A DNA stretch of 64,000 bases, taken from positions 3,968,001 to 4,032,000 of the forward strand of contig NC_039514.1 of NCBI RefSeq assembly GCF_003672135.1, read 5' to 3'. Position numbers and translations under genes: made by a program. Below, in pieces: positions 10,058 to 20,091 of the stretch. This DNA is from Ooceraea biroi (taxonomy: Eukaryota > Arthropoda > Insecta > Hymenoptera > Formicidae). Position 1 is the stretch's first letter; each line of letters begins with the position of its first letter. The notes beneath the pieces were generated by a model that was not told where the DNA came from, made no database searches, and worked only from the letters and a program-made list of their open reading frames with translations.

Positions 10058-10857
10058 AGTAAGTAATATTGTTTTACGGATATTTCTTGTATATCTATTT
10101 GAACGGACGTCCGTACAACTGACAGGTTCCGTAAATCTAGTGTGCTCGTCTTAGACTATGCAATATATTGCGCAAGATTTGACGCTAGAAACATTGCAGA
10201 ATATCATACACAAACTGCAAAGAAATTGCATATGTTTCGTAAATTGTGCAAGACATTGAAAACGTGCTTCATTCCTGAGCAATGTTTTGTCTGCTAACAT
10301 GCGCTATGTATATTTCGAGATCTTTTCTTTTTAGCTGAACTATCTGCATTATACAAAAAGTATATACATTTGTTCGTTTTAGCTGCCGCACTATTACATA
10401 AAGAACCTCGAAAAAGAACAAAGTTTTGTTACTTTGATTATGATTAGTGCAAGATAATAATATTCGCCTCGCTACTCGCCTCTGTATTATTCGTTTATAT
10501 ATGTTCCTATTATGCTATTTCTATATAACTTATTCTATAACGTTCCTCCATGTTTTCAATGTGTACATATTGTATACAAGTGCATATTGCAAAAATTTTT
10601 CGTCACTTAAAATGAACAGTATGAAACAAAACAATGCAAGTAAATCTTGCAACAGAAAATTGCTCAAGAAATTGCGTCAAATATAGTGCAACATAATACG
10701 TAGTCTAAAATTACACACACATACACACACGTATTCATGTTTGTATGTGTTATGTGCTGCATGCCTGCGTGCGTGCCTGCGTGTGTGCCTGCGAGCATAC
10801 ATATTAATGTACAACAAAAAATGTAAAATGTTATAATAAAAATCCATTTCTTTTCAG
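10058..10857 (+). other. Putative intron between the two low-complexity exons
   Basis: Begins GTAAGTAATA and ends TTCTTTTCAG. AT-rich, with a TG/CG-rich patch near 10740-10795. A copy of the exon-end string CCTCGAAAAAGAA recurs at about 10409, perhaps a duplicated alternative exon end. Confidence 0.35.
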
Positions 10858-11514
10858 CGTCATCGTTATGCAGCCAGGCGCGCGGTAAAAAAAGTACGCC
10901 GCTAAATAATTAGAGGCGCAACCCCGGCACCGAGAAAAGTGGCTGCTCCGCCACCACCAGCGGCACCAGGAAGTGCGACCGTGCCGCCACCGCCAGCGGC
11001 ACCAGGAAATGCGGCCGTGCCGCCACCACCAGTGGCACCAGAAAACGTGGCCGTTCCGCCACCACCAGCGGTAGCAGAGACCGTGGCCGCGCCGCCACCA
11101 CCAGCGGCACCAGAAAACGTGGCCGCTCCGCCATCACCAGCGGTAGCAGAGACCGTGGCCGCGCCTTCACCACCAGTGGCACTAGAAAACGTGGCCGCTC
11201 CGCCATTTCCAGCGGCACCAGGAAGTGCGGCCGTGCTGCCACCGCCAGCGGCACCAGGAAGTGCGGCCGCTCCGCCACCACCAGCGGTAGCAGAGACCGT
11301 GGCCGCGCCGCCACCACCCGCTGCACCAGGAAACGCGGCCGCTCCGCCACCACCGGCGGTACCAGAGACCGTGGCCGCGCCGCCACCACCCGCTGCACCA
11401 GGAAACGCGGCCGCGCCGCCACCACCGACGGCGGCACCAAGATATGTGGACGCGGCAGCACCGTGGAACGTGGCCACGCCACCACCATTCCCGTATTATC
11501 AGTATTACGAGTAA
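10858..11514 (+). CDS. Candidate exon of a Pro/Ala-rich repeat protein
   Basis: After the acceptor TTCTTTTCAG (ends 10857) a frame gives RHRYAARRAVKKVRR and a TAA at 10903-10905. The same frame reopens at once and runs to TAA 11512-11514 with about 14 repeats of 12 residues, alternating types such as APPPPAAPGNAA and APPPPAVAETVA, then an aromatic tail (PPPFPYYQYYE). The constant phase on both sides of the stop suggests one gene with a nonsense change, or termination at 10903 with a repeat 3'UTR. The plus frame has the more natural composition and a natural tail; the two minus frames are shadows. Structural or cuticle-like protein is a guess from composition only. Confidence 0.35.
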
Positions 11515-11883
11515 AGTATCAAGGAATCAGAGATCACAGAAAGCACGTCTTATCATGACAAGGTCAAGATTCGTACTCTCTTCTTTCTCGCTATTTATTT
11601 ATCTCCCTGACGGTCGACCTGACGGCGCTCAGCTGACAGCAAGCCGACCAGCACACGTCATACCGGGTGGTCCAGCCGGATGCAACAATATATATTTGAA
11701 TATAATGTATAAAGTTTGCTTTCAATGTACACAATAACATGGTTTTTTTCAATTTTTATGTTTCAGATAAAGCCGAAGACAAAAATATGTATAAAAATAT
11801 ATATATGTATTATATATAAAATATATATATAATAAAAATATTATTTTAAAAAATACACAATGTTTATTTGTAAAATGCAAATA
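11515..11883. other. No gene seen; 3' flank of the Pro/Ala-rich frame
   Basis: AT-rich, with AATAAAA at about 11831-11837 that could serve as a poly(A) signal. Confidence 0.4.
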
Positions 11884-11995
11884 CTATTCTCTCTCTCTCC
11901 CCCTCTCCCTCTCTCTCCCTCTCTCACTCTCTCCCTCTCCCTCTCTCTTCCTCTCCCTCTCTCTCTCCCTCTCCCTCTCTCTCCCTCTCTCCCTC

Positions 11996-12026
<31 letters not shown>

Positions 12027-12028
12027 AC
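11884..12028. repeat. (CT)n/(CCCTCT)n polypyrimidine tract
   Basis: About 145 bases of C and T in mixed CTCTCT and CCCTCT units; the minus-strand Arg/Glu frame across it is an artefact. Confidence 0.9.
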
Positions 12029-12039
12029 TTGAGGTTTGA

Positions 12040-12425
12040 AAAAGAACCTTACACACTACATCGTACATGCTATCTCGCACCTCTGGCGCACGCGAGAAAA
12101 CGGAGCTGCTGCCATCTCGATCAAAAGAACGAACTGCACAAACGACGATGATGATAACGACGTTTCTTAATCGAAAATTTTTCAATTTCAGACTTTGCAT
12201 CGCCATATCTCTGCTCGTAGGGCACGTACAAGAACAATGAAAACACTTTTATTATATAATTCGACCCTAAGCTCTCCATTGAGCCTACTCTCAATTTGAT
12301 CCGTTTAGCAGTTACTAAGATCCGATAATCTAAGCGTCTCTGAAAACTTCGCTTCGCGTAAAGATACACGGTCGGTCTCGCTGCGCGTACTTTGCGCGAG
12401 ACACTACCGTGTCTCTTGATATAAA
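12040..12425 (-). mobile_element. Repeat family A, copy 1
   Basis: Reverse complement of sequences at 28074 and 48325. Shared landmarks are the end ATCAAGAGACACGGTAGTG (here 12400-12420 in complement), CGCTTCGCG, the block around AGTAGGCTCAATGGA, and the ACGTGCCCTACGAGC block. It also keeps the distal GATGATGATAACGACG part also present in copy 3. No protein is recognisable; a non-autonomous DNA transposon is likely. Confidence 0.7.
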
Positions 12426-12493
12426 CTTTTCATTCTATAAAACTTACTTGTGCTAACATCATTTTAATGCTGGTTGAATATCCATCTCATCCA

Positions 12494-13260
12494 TTAAAAT
12501 AACACAATCGGTCTGATGCGAAGATTTAAGTTTTCTTTTTCTTTGCCATTAATCTTTTCCATTAATAAAAGAACATTTGTTAACATACCAGGTTCAAATT
12601 CAAACTTTTTTATGTATCTGCATAGTGTAGAATAAGATGGCAATGGTAAACCCAGATCTTTCTTTAGATACAGATAGGCCTTCCATCTAACTGTAAAGAA
12701 CAAATATTGAGATTAGTATATTTATTTTTAACTAAAAGTTAACAATAGTGTAATAATTATGGAACTTACCAATATATCTTAACTGTGTAGCTAATTTTAA
12801 ACATTGGCGAAGACCATTTTGTCTGTTGTTGGGAAAGTCCTAATATGAATTGTTTAAAAATTGGTGATTTATCAAGTTTTCCAGACAGTGTTGTCTACCT
12901 TTTTTTATATATTTTCATGATTTTCATTATCTTTAATCGCAATATTTTTTCATTTTCGTATTTGGATTTGAAAGCACTAGCTTCTGCTCGTTCTTGTTCC
13001 AGGTGTTTGAGTAAGTACTTTATTTTATTAGCTTGTCGGATAGTTCCTTCTTCATTAGCCATAAACATTGTTTGTAACTTCCGTATACTTATCTCGTCAT
13101 CTGTTTGAACACTTACATGTACAGCAATTGGGTCTAATTGAACCCCTTGTTCATTCGGTGGATTCTCAGTAGTGACATTTTCATTGTAGCCAACTCTTCA
13201 TTATCAGTAGATAAAATATTACAATTTTTTGGTTGGATTTGCTGCCCTACAAATAGTAAC
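12494..13260 (-). pseudogene. P-element-like (THAP family) transposase fragment
   Basis: The minus strand encodes LPLPSYSTLCRYIKKFEFEPG, a motif I recognise from the DNA-binding helix-turn-helix region of P-element/THAP9-type transposases. Upstream (about 13255-12845) is a Glu/Lys-rich coiled-coil segment with VQTDDEISIRKLQTM. A plausible small intron (12692-12769) has a GTAAGTTCC donor and a TTTACAG acceptor on the minus strand. The fragment lacks the RNase H catalytic half and the THAP domain. P-type elements with THAP exons also occur at 19482-22450, but I cannot tell whether the two are the same family. Confidence 0.55.
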
Positions 13261-13290
13261 AGTTGTCGCATGAAACGATATATGTATATA

Positions 13291-14138
13291 CAGGGTGCTC
13301 CCGGATTAAATGGCTAAACTGAAAATATGGATTCAGAATTTCAAAAGAAAACAAAATTTTCCTCTGGAAGTATGATCGCAAACGCTTCGTTCAAGAGATA
13401 TTGACTTCTGATCGGATACTTGTTGATGGGTTTTGATCGAAATGCTGCAATATGACGGCGTGTTCACGGCAAGCGTTAGTAATTGTTTATGGTACGAACA
13501 AAAATCTGTAAATGATTTATCTTCGAAACAAAAAAAGGAAACAACAAAACTCCGTCCATTTATTCCAATCGAGAGGCAAGTAATACATCATAACGAAGTA
13601 CTAAGTGCGGCAAAGCCATTAAATTATCGACGAGCCATTAGCATTCAGGTTTTAGATGCCTCAATTTTATTACGTAATCGTTAGCAGCGATGCCAGAAAT
13701 GGAATGCGGTAGCATGCGGTAACATTGGGTGGAGGATAGCGTGGGGATGGTTTCGCCACGCATCGACATTACCCATAGATAGTGTGCGGCGTGAAACCCA
13801 TCCCCACTCCATTCCCCACACAATGCTACCGCCATCACTGCTAACGATTATTTTGTACAAACGGGCGAAGCTTTGCTGTCTCCTTTTTTTGTTTCGAAAA
13901 TCAAAAATCATTTACAGATTTTTATTCACACCATAAACAAATGCTAATGTTGCTCGCCATGAATACACCGTGATATTGCAGCATGTCGATCAAAACCTAT
14001 CAACAAGTATTCGAACTTCAGAAGTCAATATCTCTTGAACGAAGCGTTTGTGAGCATACTTTCAGAGGAAAATTTTGTTTTGTTTTGATATTCTGAATCT
14101 ATATTTTCAGTTTGGCCATTTAATCCGAGAGCACCCTG
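13291..14138. mobile_element. Non-autonomous TIR element with TA target duplication
   Basis: Ends CAGGGTGCTCCCGGATTA and its complement, flanked by TA on both sides (13289-13290 and 14139-14140). Terminal inverted repeats run about 240 bp (13291-13530, 13900-14138) with scattered mismatches. TA duplication and CAGGGTG ends fit the Tc1/mariner superfamily. No transposase is present. It carries another hairpin element. Confidence 0.85.
13675..13850. repeat. Imperfect hairpin nested in the TIR element
   Basis: TAATCGTTAGCAG at 13675-13687 pairs with CTGCTAACGATTA at 13838-13850, and the sequence inside pairs over most of its length around GTGGGGATGG and CCATCCCCAC. Two minus frames here are shadows. 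Confidence 0.75.
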
Positions 14139-14216
14139 TATATTTACATTTATGGTTAATACAAGAAAATAATCAAATTATTTTGGAATTATTACCAATT
14201 GAAGATGAATCATTTA
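14139..14216 (+). pseudogene. Fragment of an interrupted reading frame (left part)
   Basis: Frame VYLHLWLIQENNQIILELLP leads into the R1 target site GATGAATCATTTA. The frame continues in phase at 18806 (after the retrotransposon) and again after 23327, so a short open frame of about 60 codons was split by two insertions. I do not recognise the protein; upstream of the TIR element the same frame meets a TGA. Confidence 0.3.
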
Positions 14217-14298
14217 CCCGTGGCCCCCTCCGGTTGTGGAGGGCGTGGCTACGACTGTTGCAGGGGTTAACTTACCTGAGGAGGAGCCCTTGCCCGGG

Positions 14299-15177
14299 AT
14301 GACTCAGGGGTCGTGGTCTACGGTGGCGCTGAGGCGCCGTGGAGGTGCAGTCGGTCCTGGTGCTGCGTTTGGCGGCCCTGCTGGTCGTGGTGCTGCGGCT
14401 GGAGGTTCTGGTGGTGTTCGTCGGCGGGCCACGGCAGCGGTGGCGATCAAATCTTGTTCGGATGTCTCACACGCGGAGATACTAAAGAACGCTCGTACTG
14501 CTGCTAATTTGGGAGGCATCGATATTAACTATACTCGGATTCGCCGCGCTGCGAATGGAGGCTTTCTAATCAAGGTCGCCGGTCCTGAGGGCCATCAGAA
14601 AGCGGATGAGCTGGCGGGAAAGCTCGGTGAGGCGCTGCAGGGTGTCGCCTCGGTCTCTCGACCCGTGATGCGTGGCCAGCTACAAATTACTGGCTTCGAT
14701 GAATCTGTTTCGCGAGACGAAGTTATGGCGGCGATCGTTGATGGCGGAAGATGTCGGGAGGCTGATGTTCGAGTCAGCCCGTTGCGCCAACAACTGAACG
14801 GGCTTCTTCATGTTTGGGTGCAGTGCTCTTTGACGTCTGCGAATAGGATCGCAGCGGGCGGAAGCCTTTGTCTCGGGTGGTCTTCAGCCCGAGTGACCTT
14901 AATGCGCGCTCGCCCTATACAGTGCTTCCGGTGCTGGCACTTTGGACATGTGCGGGCGAATTGTGCGTCATCCGTTGATCGGGGAGGGACGTGCTTTCGG
15001 TGTGGAGGCTCGGGTCACCTGGAGCAGACCTGTAATGAGAAACACCACTGTGTTATTTGCGCGGAGTTTGGTGAAAATGCGAACCATAGGATCGGTTCCG
15101 AGCGGTGTGCGGGTATTTCCAAGCGGCCCGGAGGAGACCGCCGATCGAGTAACGCTGGTGTAACCAATGGCGGCTAA
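14299..15177 (+). CDS. R1-clade ORF1 (gag-like) protein
   Basis: I choose the ATG at 14299, in frame with an open stretch from 14209; an upstream GTG at 14236 is possible. The N-terminal part is Gly/Ala/Arg-rich. The centre (QITGFDESVSRDEVMAAIVD, then VRVSPLRQQLNGLLHVWV) resembles the RRM-like region of R1/TRAS gag proteins. The C-terminus has three CCHC-type zinc knuckles: CFRCWHFGHVRANC, CFRCGGSGHLEQTC and CVICAEFGENANHRIGSERC. It binds RNA in the retrotransposition particle. The stop TAA overlaps the ORF2 ATG (15167) by 11 bases, an arrangement typical of R1-type elements. No internal stop is present. Confidence 0.85.
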   Translation: MTQGSWSTVALRRRGGAVGPGAAFGGPAGRGAAAGGSGGVRRRATAAVAIKSCSDVSHAEILKNARTAANLGGIDINYTRIRRAANGGFLIKVAGPEGHQKADELAGKLGEALQGVASVSRPVMRGQLQITGFDESVSRDEVMAAIVDGGRCREADVRVSPLRQQLNGLLHVWVQCSLTSANRIAAGGSLCLGWSSARVTLMRARPIQCFRCWHFGHVRANCASSVDRGGTCFRCGGSGHLEQTCNEKHHCVICAEFGENANHRIGSERCAGISKRPGGDRRSSNAGVTNGG

Positions 15178-18100
15178 GGTCCTTCAGATCAATCTGAACC
15201 ATTCCTGGGGAGCCCAGGATTTGATGCGGCATCATGTTCTCGAGTCTTCTATCGACATTTGCTGTATCTCCGAGCCTCATTTTGTGCCAGCCGGCGATCC
15301 GAGCTGGTACAGTAGTAGTAACAGCCTTGCTGCTCTCTACTGGGTGCTTACTCACCTTGGATGATCCGGTGTTCTCGTTCGGGTCACGAATAACTTCGTA
15401 GCGGTGCGTTTTGGCCCTGTTACAATGGCATCCGTATATATTTCGCCTAGTGTGAGCGTAGCTGTTTACTTAAACTTTTTAGACGACTTCCGAGACTTTG
15501 TACTTACCACTCGCGGTGAATTGTTGATTTGTGGTGACTTTAATACGCGCTCTTTATCCTGGGGGTGCCGGTCCTCTAATCGTCGCGGCGAGCTGCTGAA
15601 GGAGTTGATCTCAGAACTGGATCTTCGACTGTGTAATGTGGACGGTTTTTTGACGTGTGTGCGTACGCAAGGGTCCTCGATGGTGGACCTTATGCTTGCT
15701 TCGCCGTCGTGTTCCTCCAGGCTTCGTTCCTGGCATGTTCTGACTGGAGTAGAGTCATTATCCGACCACTTGTATATCGTGTTCTTTCTGGATGGCCTGG
15801 TTGGTGGTTCCTGCTCTCTGGATCGCCCGCGTGGGAGGCTCTATCCGCGTTGGTGCCTGAAAAATATGAACAAGGAATTATTCGTGGAAGTGATTAGCTT
15901 CCAGAGCACTTTTGTGCGACCGGACTTATCTGCGACGGCCTTGGCTGCCATCACTGGGAATATATTGCTCGATGCATGTGACTTGGCTGCTCGTCGTGTC
16001 CGGAGTGGACCCAGGAGGCGAATAGCATATTGGTGGAACGATGATGTTGCTGCGGCGCGAAAATTAAGTATTGCGGCTCGCCGCAAATGGATGAAGTTCC
16101 GTTACTCCGCTGATGTGGAACTTAGGGAGCGGATGCACGACGAATACCGGTCGGCTAAGAGGAACTTACGCAAGTTAGTGCGCAGTAGCAAAGCCAAGTC
16201 GTGGAATGAATTGCTGCATGCTCTTGATGACGATCCGTGAGGACTCCCATATAAACTAGTTCTTGGACATCTTCGTCGCGCTGCGCCATCTTTTGCGGAG
16301 ACGTTACCTGCGGAAGAACTACGCGGGTTAATTACAGACCTCTTCCCTGCCGGTGATATACACGATCCTGCCGCCGAGTGGACTGACTGGACAGGCCTCC
16401 AGGAGGAGGACAAAGTACTTCCTTCGAAGGTAGTAGAGGCCATTGCTAGTGGTGGAAGGAATGGTTGTCCGGCTCCAGGTCCGGATGGTTTGTCATTGAC
16501 AATTTGGAGGAGTGCAGCGGGGTGTGTCTCTTCTCTGCTTGCAGACGTTTTTAACGCGCGCCTCCGCGATGGTGTTTTCCCCGCGTGCTGGAAGATTGCC
16601 AAGTTGGTATTGATACATAAACAGAGAGTGGCGGGTGTAGTGAGTGCGCGACCAATATACCTCTTAAATGAGGTTGGAAAAATCTTTGAACGTATTTTGG
16701 TTCGTCGCATGGCGGCATTCCGGGCGGCAAATCGTTCCGCGCGATTGGCGGCACGACAATTTGGTTTTCGTCTAGAAGTTTCGACGACGGACGCGCTGCG
16801 TTTAGTGACTGACACGATTCGGCGTGTTCGTGACCGCGGTCACTTTGCTATCGCAGTGAGTTTAGACATTAAAAATGCGTTTAACTCGGTTCCGTGGGGT
16901 GCGATTCGCTGGGCTTTACGACGTAAGGGTTTTCCGGAATATTTACGGCGAATTTTTGATTCCTATCTACACGAGCGTTACATCGAATTCGTTGATAGCG
17001 ATGGTGCGTTTCACCGGTGGCCAGTCACGTCCGGGGTCCCCCAGGGCTCGGTCGTTGGTCCGGATCTCTGGAACGACACATACGACTATGTTATTAGCCT
17101 GCAACCACTGCCGGGGTGTCTTATTATTGGATATGCGGACGACACTTTCGTTTTAAGTTACGGTCCCACCGTTGAGATTGCGCGCAACCGAGTTAACGAT
17201 CAACTGGTGTATGTCATACGTAGGATTGAGGTACTTGGTCTTAAACTCTCCGTGCATAAGACGGAAGCGACTGTTTACAGTCGGCGGCGCCCTCAGCTTG
17301 ACCCAATAGTGCGAGTCAAGGGTTCTTTCATTCGAATGTCGCCCGCAATTAAATATCTCGATGTTATGTTAGATTCGCGTTTATGTTTTATGTATCATTT
17401 CCGATATATCGATGAGAAGGTCAGTAGAGTGGCTCGGGCGTTGTGCAGACTTATGCCGAACTTGAGAGGCCTTTCTGAAAATAAGCGTCGGTTGTATAAT
17501 AACGTGCTGAGTTCGGTGGCCTTGTACGGTGCCCCGATTTGGTACGGTCCTTTTGCCGATTCTCGGGTGGCACATGCTCTTTTTCGGCGGCTTCAGCGCG
17601 TGGTGGCGCTTAGAGTGTGTGCTGCGTACCGTACGGTATCTTTTGACGCTGCGACGATCCTTGCGCGTACTCTACCATGGGAGTTTTTGACTTCCGAACG
17701 GCACCGTATTTATTTCCGCTTATATGATACGAGATGGCACGGCGACATTGATAACGACAAGACGGCCGATATTTATGCGGAAGAGCGTGTTCTGATTCAG
17801 CGTCAGTGAACTCTATATTTGGGTGGCGACACGGTGGCGGGGGTTCGCACCAGGGACTCAGTGTTGCCGGTCCTTAATGAATGGATGGCACGTTCATGGG
17901 GTGGTATTAACTATCACATGACGCAAATTTTGACGGGTCATGGGTGCTTTGGCATCTATTTGGCACGTATTGGTAAAATTCCGACTGACCTCTGTGAGCA
18001 TTGTGGATCTGGTGCGAACTCCTCTGAGCATACCTTGCTGACCTGCGTGGCGTGGAGTGCGGAGCGTGCGGAATTGGTGGCGGTGCTCGGGCCTCTTACG

Positions 18101-18232
18101 TCTCTCCGGAATGTGGTGGCGAGTATTGTAAATACGCGACGTGCATGGTCCACATTTTATTTGTTTTGTGTACGTGTGATGCGCACCAAAGAGGAGAGTG
18201 AGCGGGCCCGGCAGAATGTTCGGCCCCCTTAG
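15167..18232 (+). pseudogene. R1-clade ORF2: AP-like endonuclease and reverse transcriptase with three in-frame TGA codons
   Basis: One frame is kept from 15167 to TAG 18230-18232 and is broken only by TGA at 15362, 16238 and 17807. The endonuclease comes first (VLQINLNHSWGAQDLM, LLICGDFNTRSLSWG, SMVDLMLAS, LSDHLYI), with the catalytic Asn, Asp and His positions visible. The reverse transcriptase follows at about 16400-17600: SLDIKNAFNSVPW, TSGVPQGSVVGPDLWND and the active-site YADDT. The C-terminal part has CEHCGSGANSSEHTLLTC, a Cys-Cys-His-Cys motif found in R1-clade elements. Each TGA sits where Trp would be expected from context, for example DDDP-stop-GLPYK. It cannot yield full-length protein without readthrough. 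Confidence 0.88.
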
Positions 18233-18805
18233 ACATTGTGGTGTTACCTACCGGTGCATGTGTCGGATAAAGGTAAGAACATTCTTTTATGAGGGCTTGC
18301 CCTACCGCTGGGCCCCCATTTACAGGGCGCATCGGTGGAGGCGAGCTGTTGTTTTATTTATTTATTTATTTCTTATTTATTTATTTATTCTTTTAATTAT
18401 TTTATCGAAGTCACTATTGACTTCACTTGTCGGTTCGTGCACAGGTTGTACGTTTAACCTGGTTCTGCCCACTGTTGAGTGTATGTGTGTGTGTGAGTGA
18501 ATGTGTGTGTGTGGGGGGGCAGATTCGGGCAGTAGGGTGCCGTGTGGGTGGGGCCTTTGGCTCGTATGTGCCTGGGAGGGCCTCAAGTTTAATGTTTCAC
18601 GACGTTACGGGAGGGGTCTCTTTAGTGTGCTGTTCTGTGCCATCGGGTGTGTTGTCCGGTGGTGGGGTTTGGGGGGAGTGTGTTTTTAGTGGGTATGGCC
18701 CGATTGGACCTCCGGTCCTATGGGCGAATCCCACACTACCAAGGGGTTCGGCCCCCTTGGTGTGCGTAAATGCATTTTTTGGCTCCCCTGCGAAAGAAAA
18801 AAAAA
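18233..18805 (+). other. 3' region of the R1-clade element
   Basis: Non-coding: TTTA repeats (18355-18390), a GT-rich segment (18478-18520), then GC-rich sequence with an imperfect inverted pair GTGGGATTCGCCC-like near 18720-18765, ending in GAAAGAAAAAAAAA. Confidence 0.7.
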
Positions 18806-18908
18806 GATGGATCATTTAATATATTGGAATTACTTTCATTGCTATTGAAAATCATTGGAATGGCATTGGGTTTCAATTTCCACCATCCATCTTGTCGGCC
18901 GGCGATTT
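18806..18908 (+). pseudogene. Fragment of the interrupted reading frame (middle part)
   Basis: From the right copy of the R1 target site the frame reads DGSFNIGITFIAIENHWNG and on to SAGDF, where the next element begins at 18909. It is in phase with 14139-14216. After the next insertion (from 23327) it continues GDFVIKMIL and stops. Composition looks protein-like, but no family is recognised. Confidence 0.3.
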
Positions 18909-19125
18909 TCGCCCAGCAAACACAAAGTAACAGTAATATACATGTTAGTTATATTAGGTGTTTTCCGGTTAGTTTTGAGGGATTAATATAGATGGGTACA
19001 GCTACAAATCTATTAGCGATATTTTGAAGTTGGTACGCCATTGTACAACTTGAACATAGCTACAAATAATGTGACACATGACAACGCATTCGTGTGACAT
19101 AACCACACTTTTTGTGCGATCGAAA

Positions 19126-19481
19126 ATGGAGCGTAGTAAAGAGCATTTTCGTCATTTACTGCTTTATTGCTTCGATTCGAAGAAAACGGCTGCCGAAGCT
19201 CACCAATTTATCTCAGAAACTTATTCTGAGTCTACTCCATCCATTAAAACGTTTGAGTACTGGTATCGGCGATTTCGGCGTGATGATTTTGATTTGAAAG
19301 ACAAAGAACGTTCCGGTCAACCAAAACAATTCGAAGATGCTGAACTGCAGGCATTACTGGATGAAAACTCAGCTCAAACGCTTCAAGATCTAGCTGAAGC
19401 ATTAAATGTTGGTAAATCAACCGTTTCAGGTCGTTTACACGCAATGGGGAAGATTCAAAAAGAAGGCAAATGGGTTCCACA
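19126..19481 (+). pseudogene. mariner transposase, N-terminal half
   Basis: Reads from ATG 19126 (MERSKEHFRHLLLYCFDSKK). It holds the two helix-turn-helix DNA-binding modules of mariner transposases: IKTFEYWYRRFRRDDFDLKD, then ERSGQPKQFEDAELQALLDE and QDLAEALNVGKSTVSGRLHA. It ends at GKIQKEGKWVPH, where the P-like element enters and appends unrelated residues. The frame resumes at 22451 through the duplicated GTTCCACA. This half has no internal stop. Confidence 0.88.
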
Positions 19482-19698
19482 CATATATATAATACTACTA
19501 TATTGCTAGCACCGTAGGATGAGCGGGCAATAACATTACGGTGCAGACAATACTTCTGTCTCTCAGAGATAGTGCACCTCGACCCGTTTGCGCATGCGTT
19601 GGAAATTGCTCGTCTAACCTAAATATGCATACGGATTACGGTTCATATCGATCACATCGGTTGATTTTATTCTTCTTTTTGAAGACATTTATGAAAAA

Positions 19699-20082
19699 TG
19701 GGTCGGAGGTGCTACTTGTGCAGTAATTATAAGGAAAGTGATATAATTGTTTTGCATCGGTAAGTATTAAAATCATTATAAAAGTATGTTTAATATTATA
19801 GTGAGAGTGAAGCAAAAGAGATTATGTGGAATGAAAAATTTGTTTTAATTTGGTCTTACATATTTTTTGCATCAAAATGACATTATTTGTACACGTCATT
19901 TCCATCCTAACGCTTTTGGAATGAAGAATAAAAGAATAAGATTACATCATGGAGCAATCCCTTCAATAACTGTTCCAAATCCAGTAATAGAAGAAGGTGA
20001 GTCACATCAAATGCAATTAAACTTAAAATATGTCAATCACCAAAGATATGATAAAAGAGCAATGAACATTCAAAAAAGGTAG
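19699..20082 (+). pseudogene. THAP domain exons, left arm
   Basis: Exon 1 starts at ATG 19699 (MGRRCYLCSNYKESDIIVLHR) and ends at a GTAAGTATT donor (about 19759). A second exon after the intron contains HQNDIICTRHFHPNAFGM, then RLHHGAIPSITVPNP, followed by a GTAGAC donor near 20081. The Cys-x2-Cys of exon 1 and the ICTRHF Cys/His of exon 2 form the C2CH zinc site of THAP domains; the AVP-box-like AIPSI matches. The join between the exons is out of frame as far as I can read. THAP domains are the DNA-binding part of P transposase. Confidence 0.65.
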
Positions 20083-20091
20083 ACATAATGT

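Larger units (their letters stand above)
14217..18805 (+). mobile_element. R1-clade non-LTR retrotransposon, nearly full length
   Basis: Bounded by a 13-bp target duplication, GATGAATCATTTA (14204-14216) and GATGGATCATTTA (18806-18818), one mismatch. The 3' end is a short A-rich tail (18794-18805). It carries ORF1 (gag-like, three zinc knuckles) overlapping ORF2 (endonuclease, reverse transcriptase, C-terminal Cys/His motif) and a 570-bp 3' region with TTTA repeats and GT-rich sequence. Only about 80 bp precede the ORF1 ATG, so the 5' end is probably somewhat truncated. The insertion is not in rDNA; the target is the small reading frame described above. Confidence 0.9.

Noticed and set aside
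10902..11488. Two long minus frames (Gly/Ala-rich and Arg/Leu/Val-rich)
   Set aside because: Antisense shadows of the Pro/Ala repeat; the plus frame has the natural end and upstream splice site.
11841..12206. Arg/Glu-rich minus frame
   Set aside because: Translation of a (CT)n tract.
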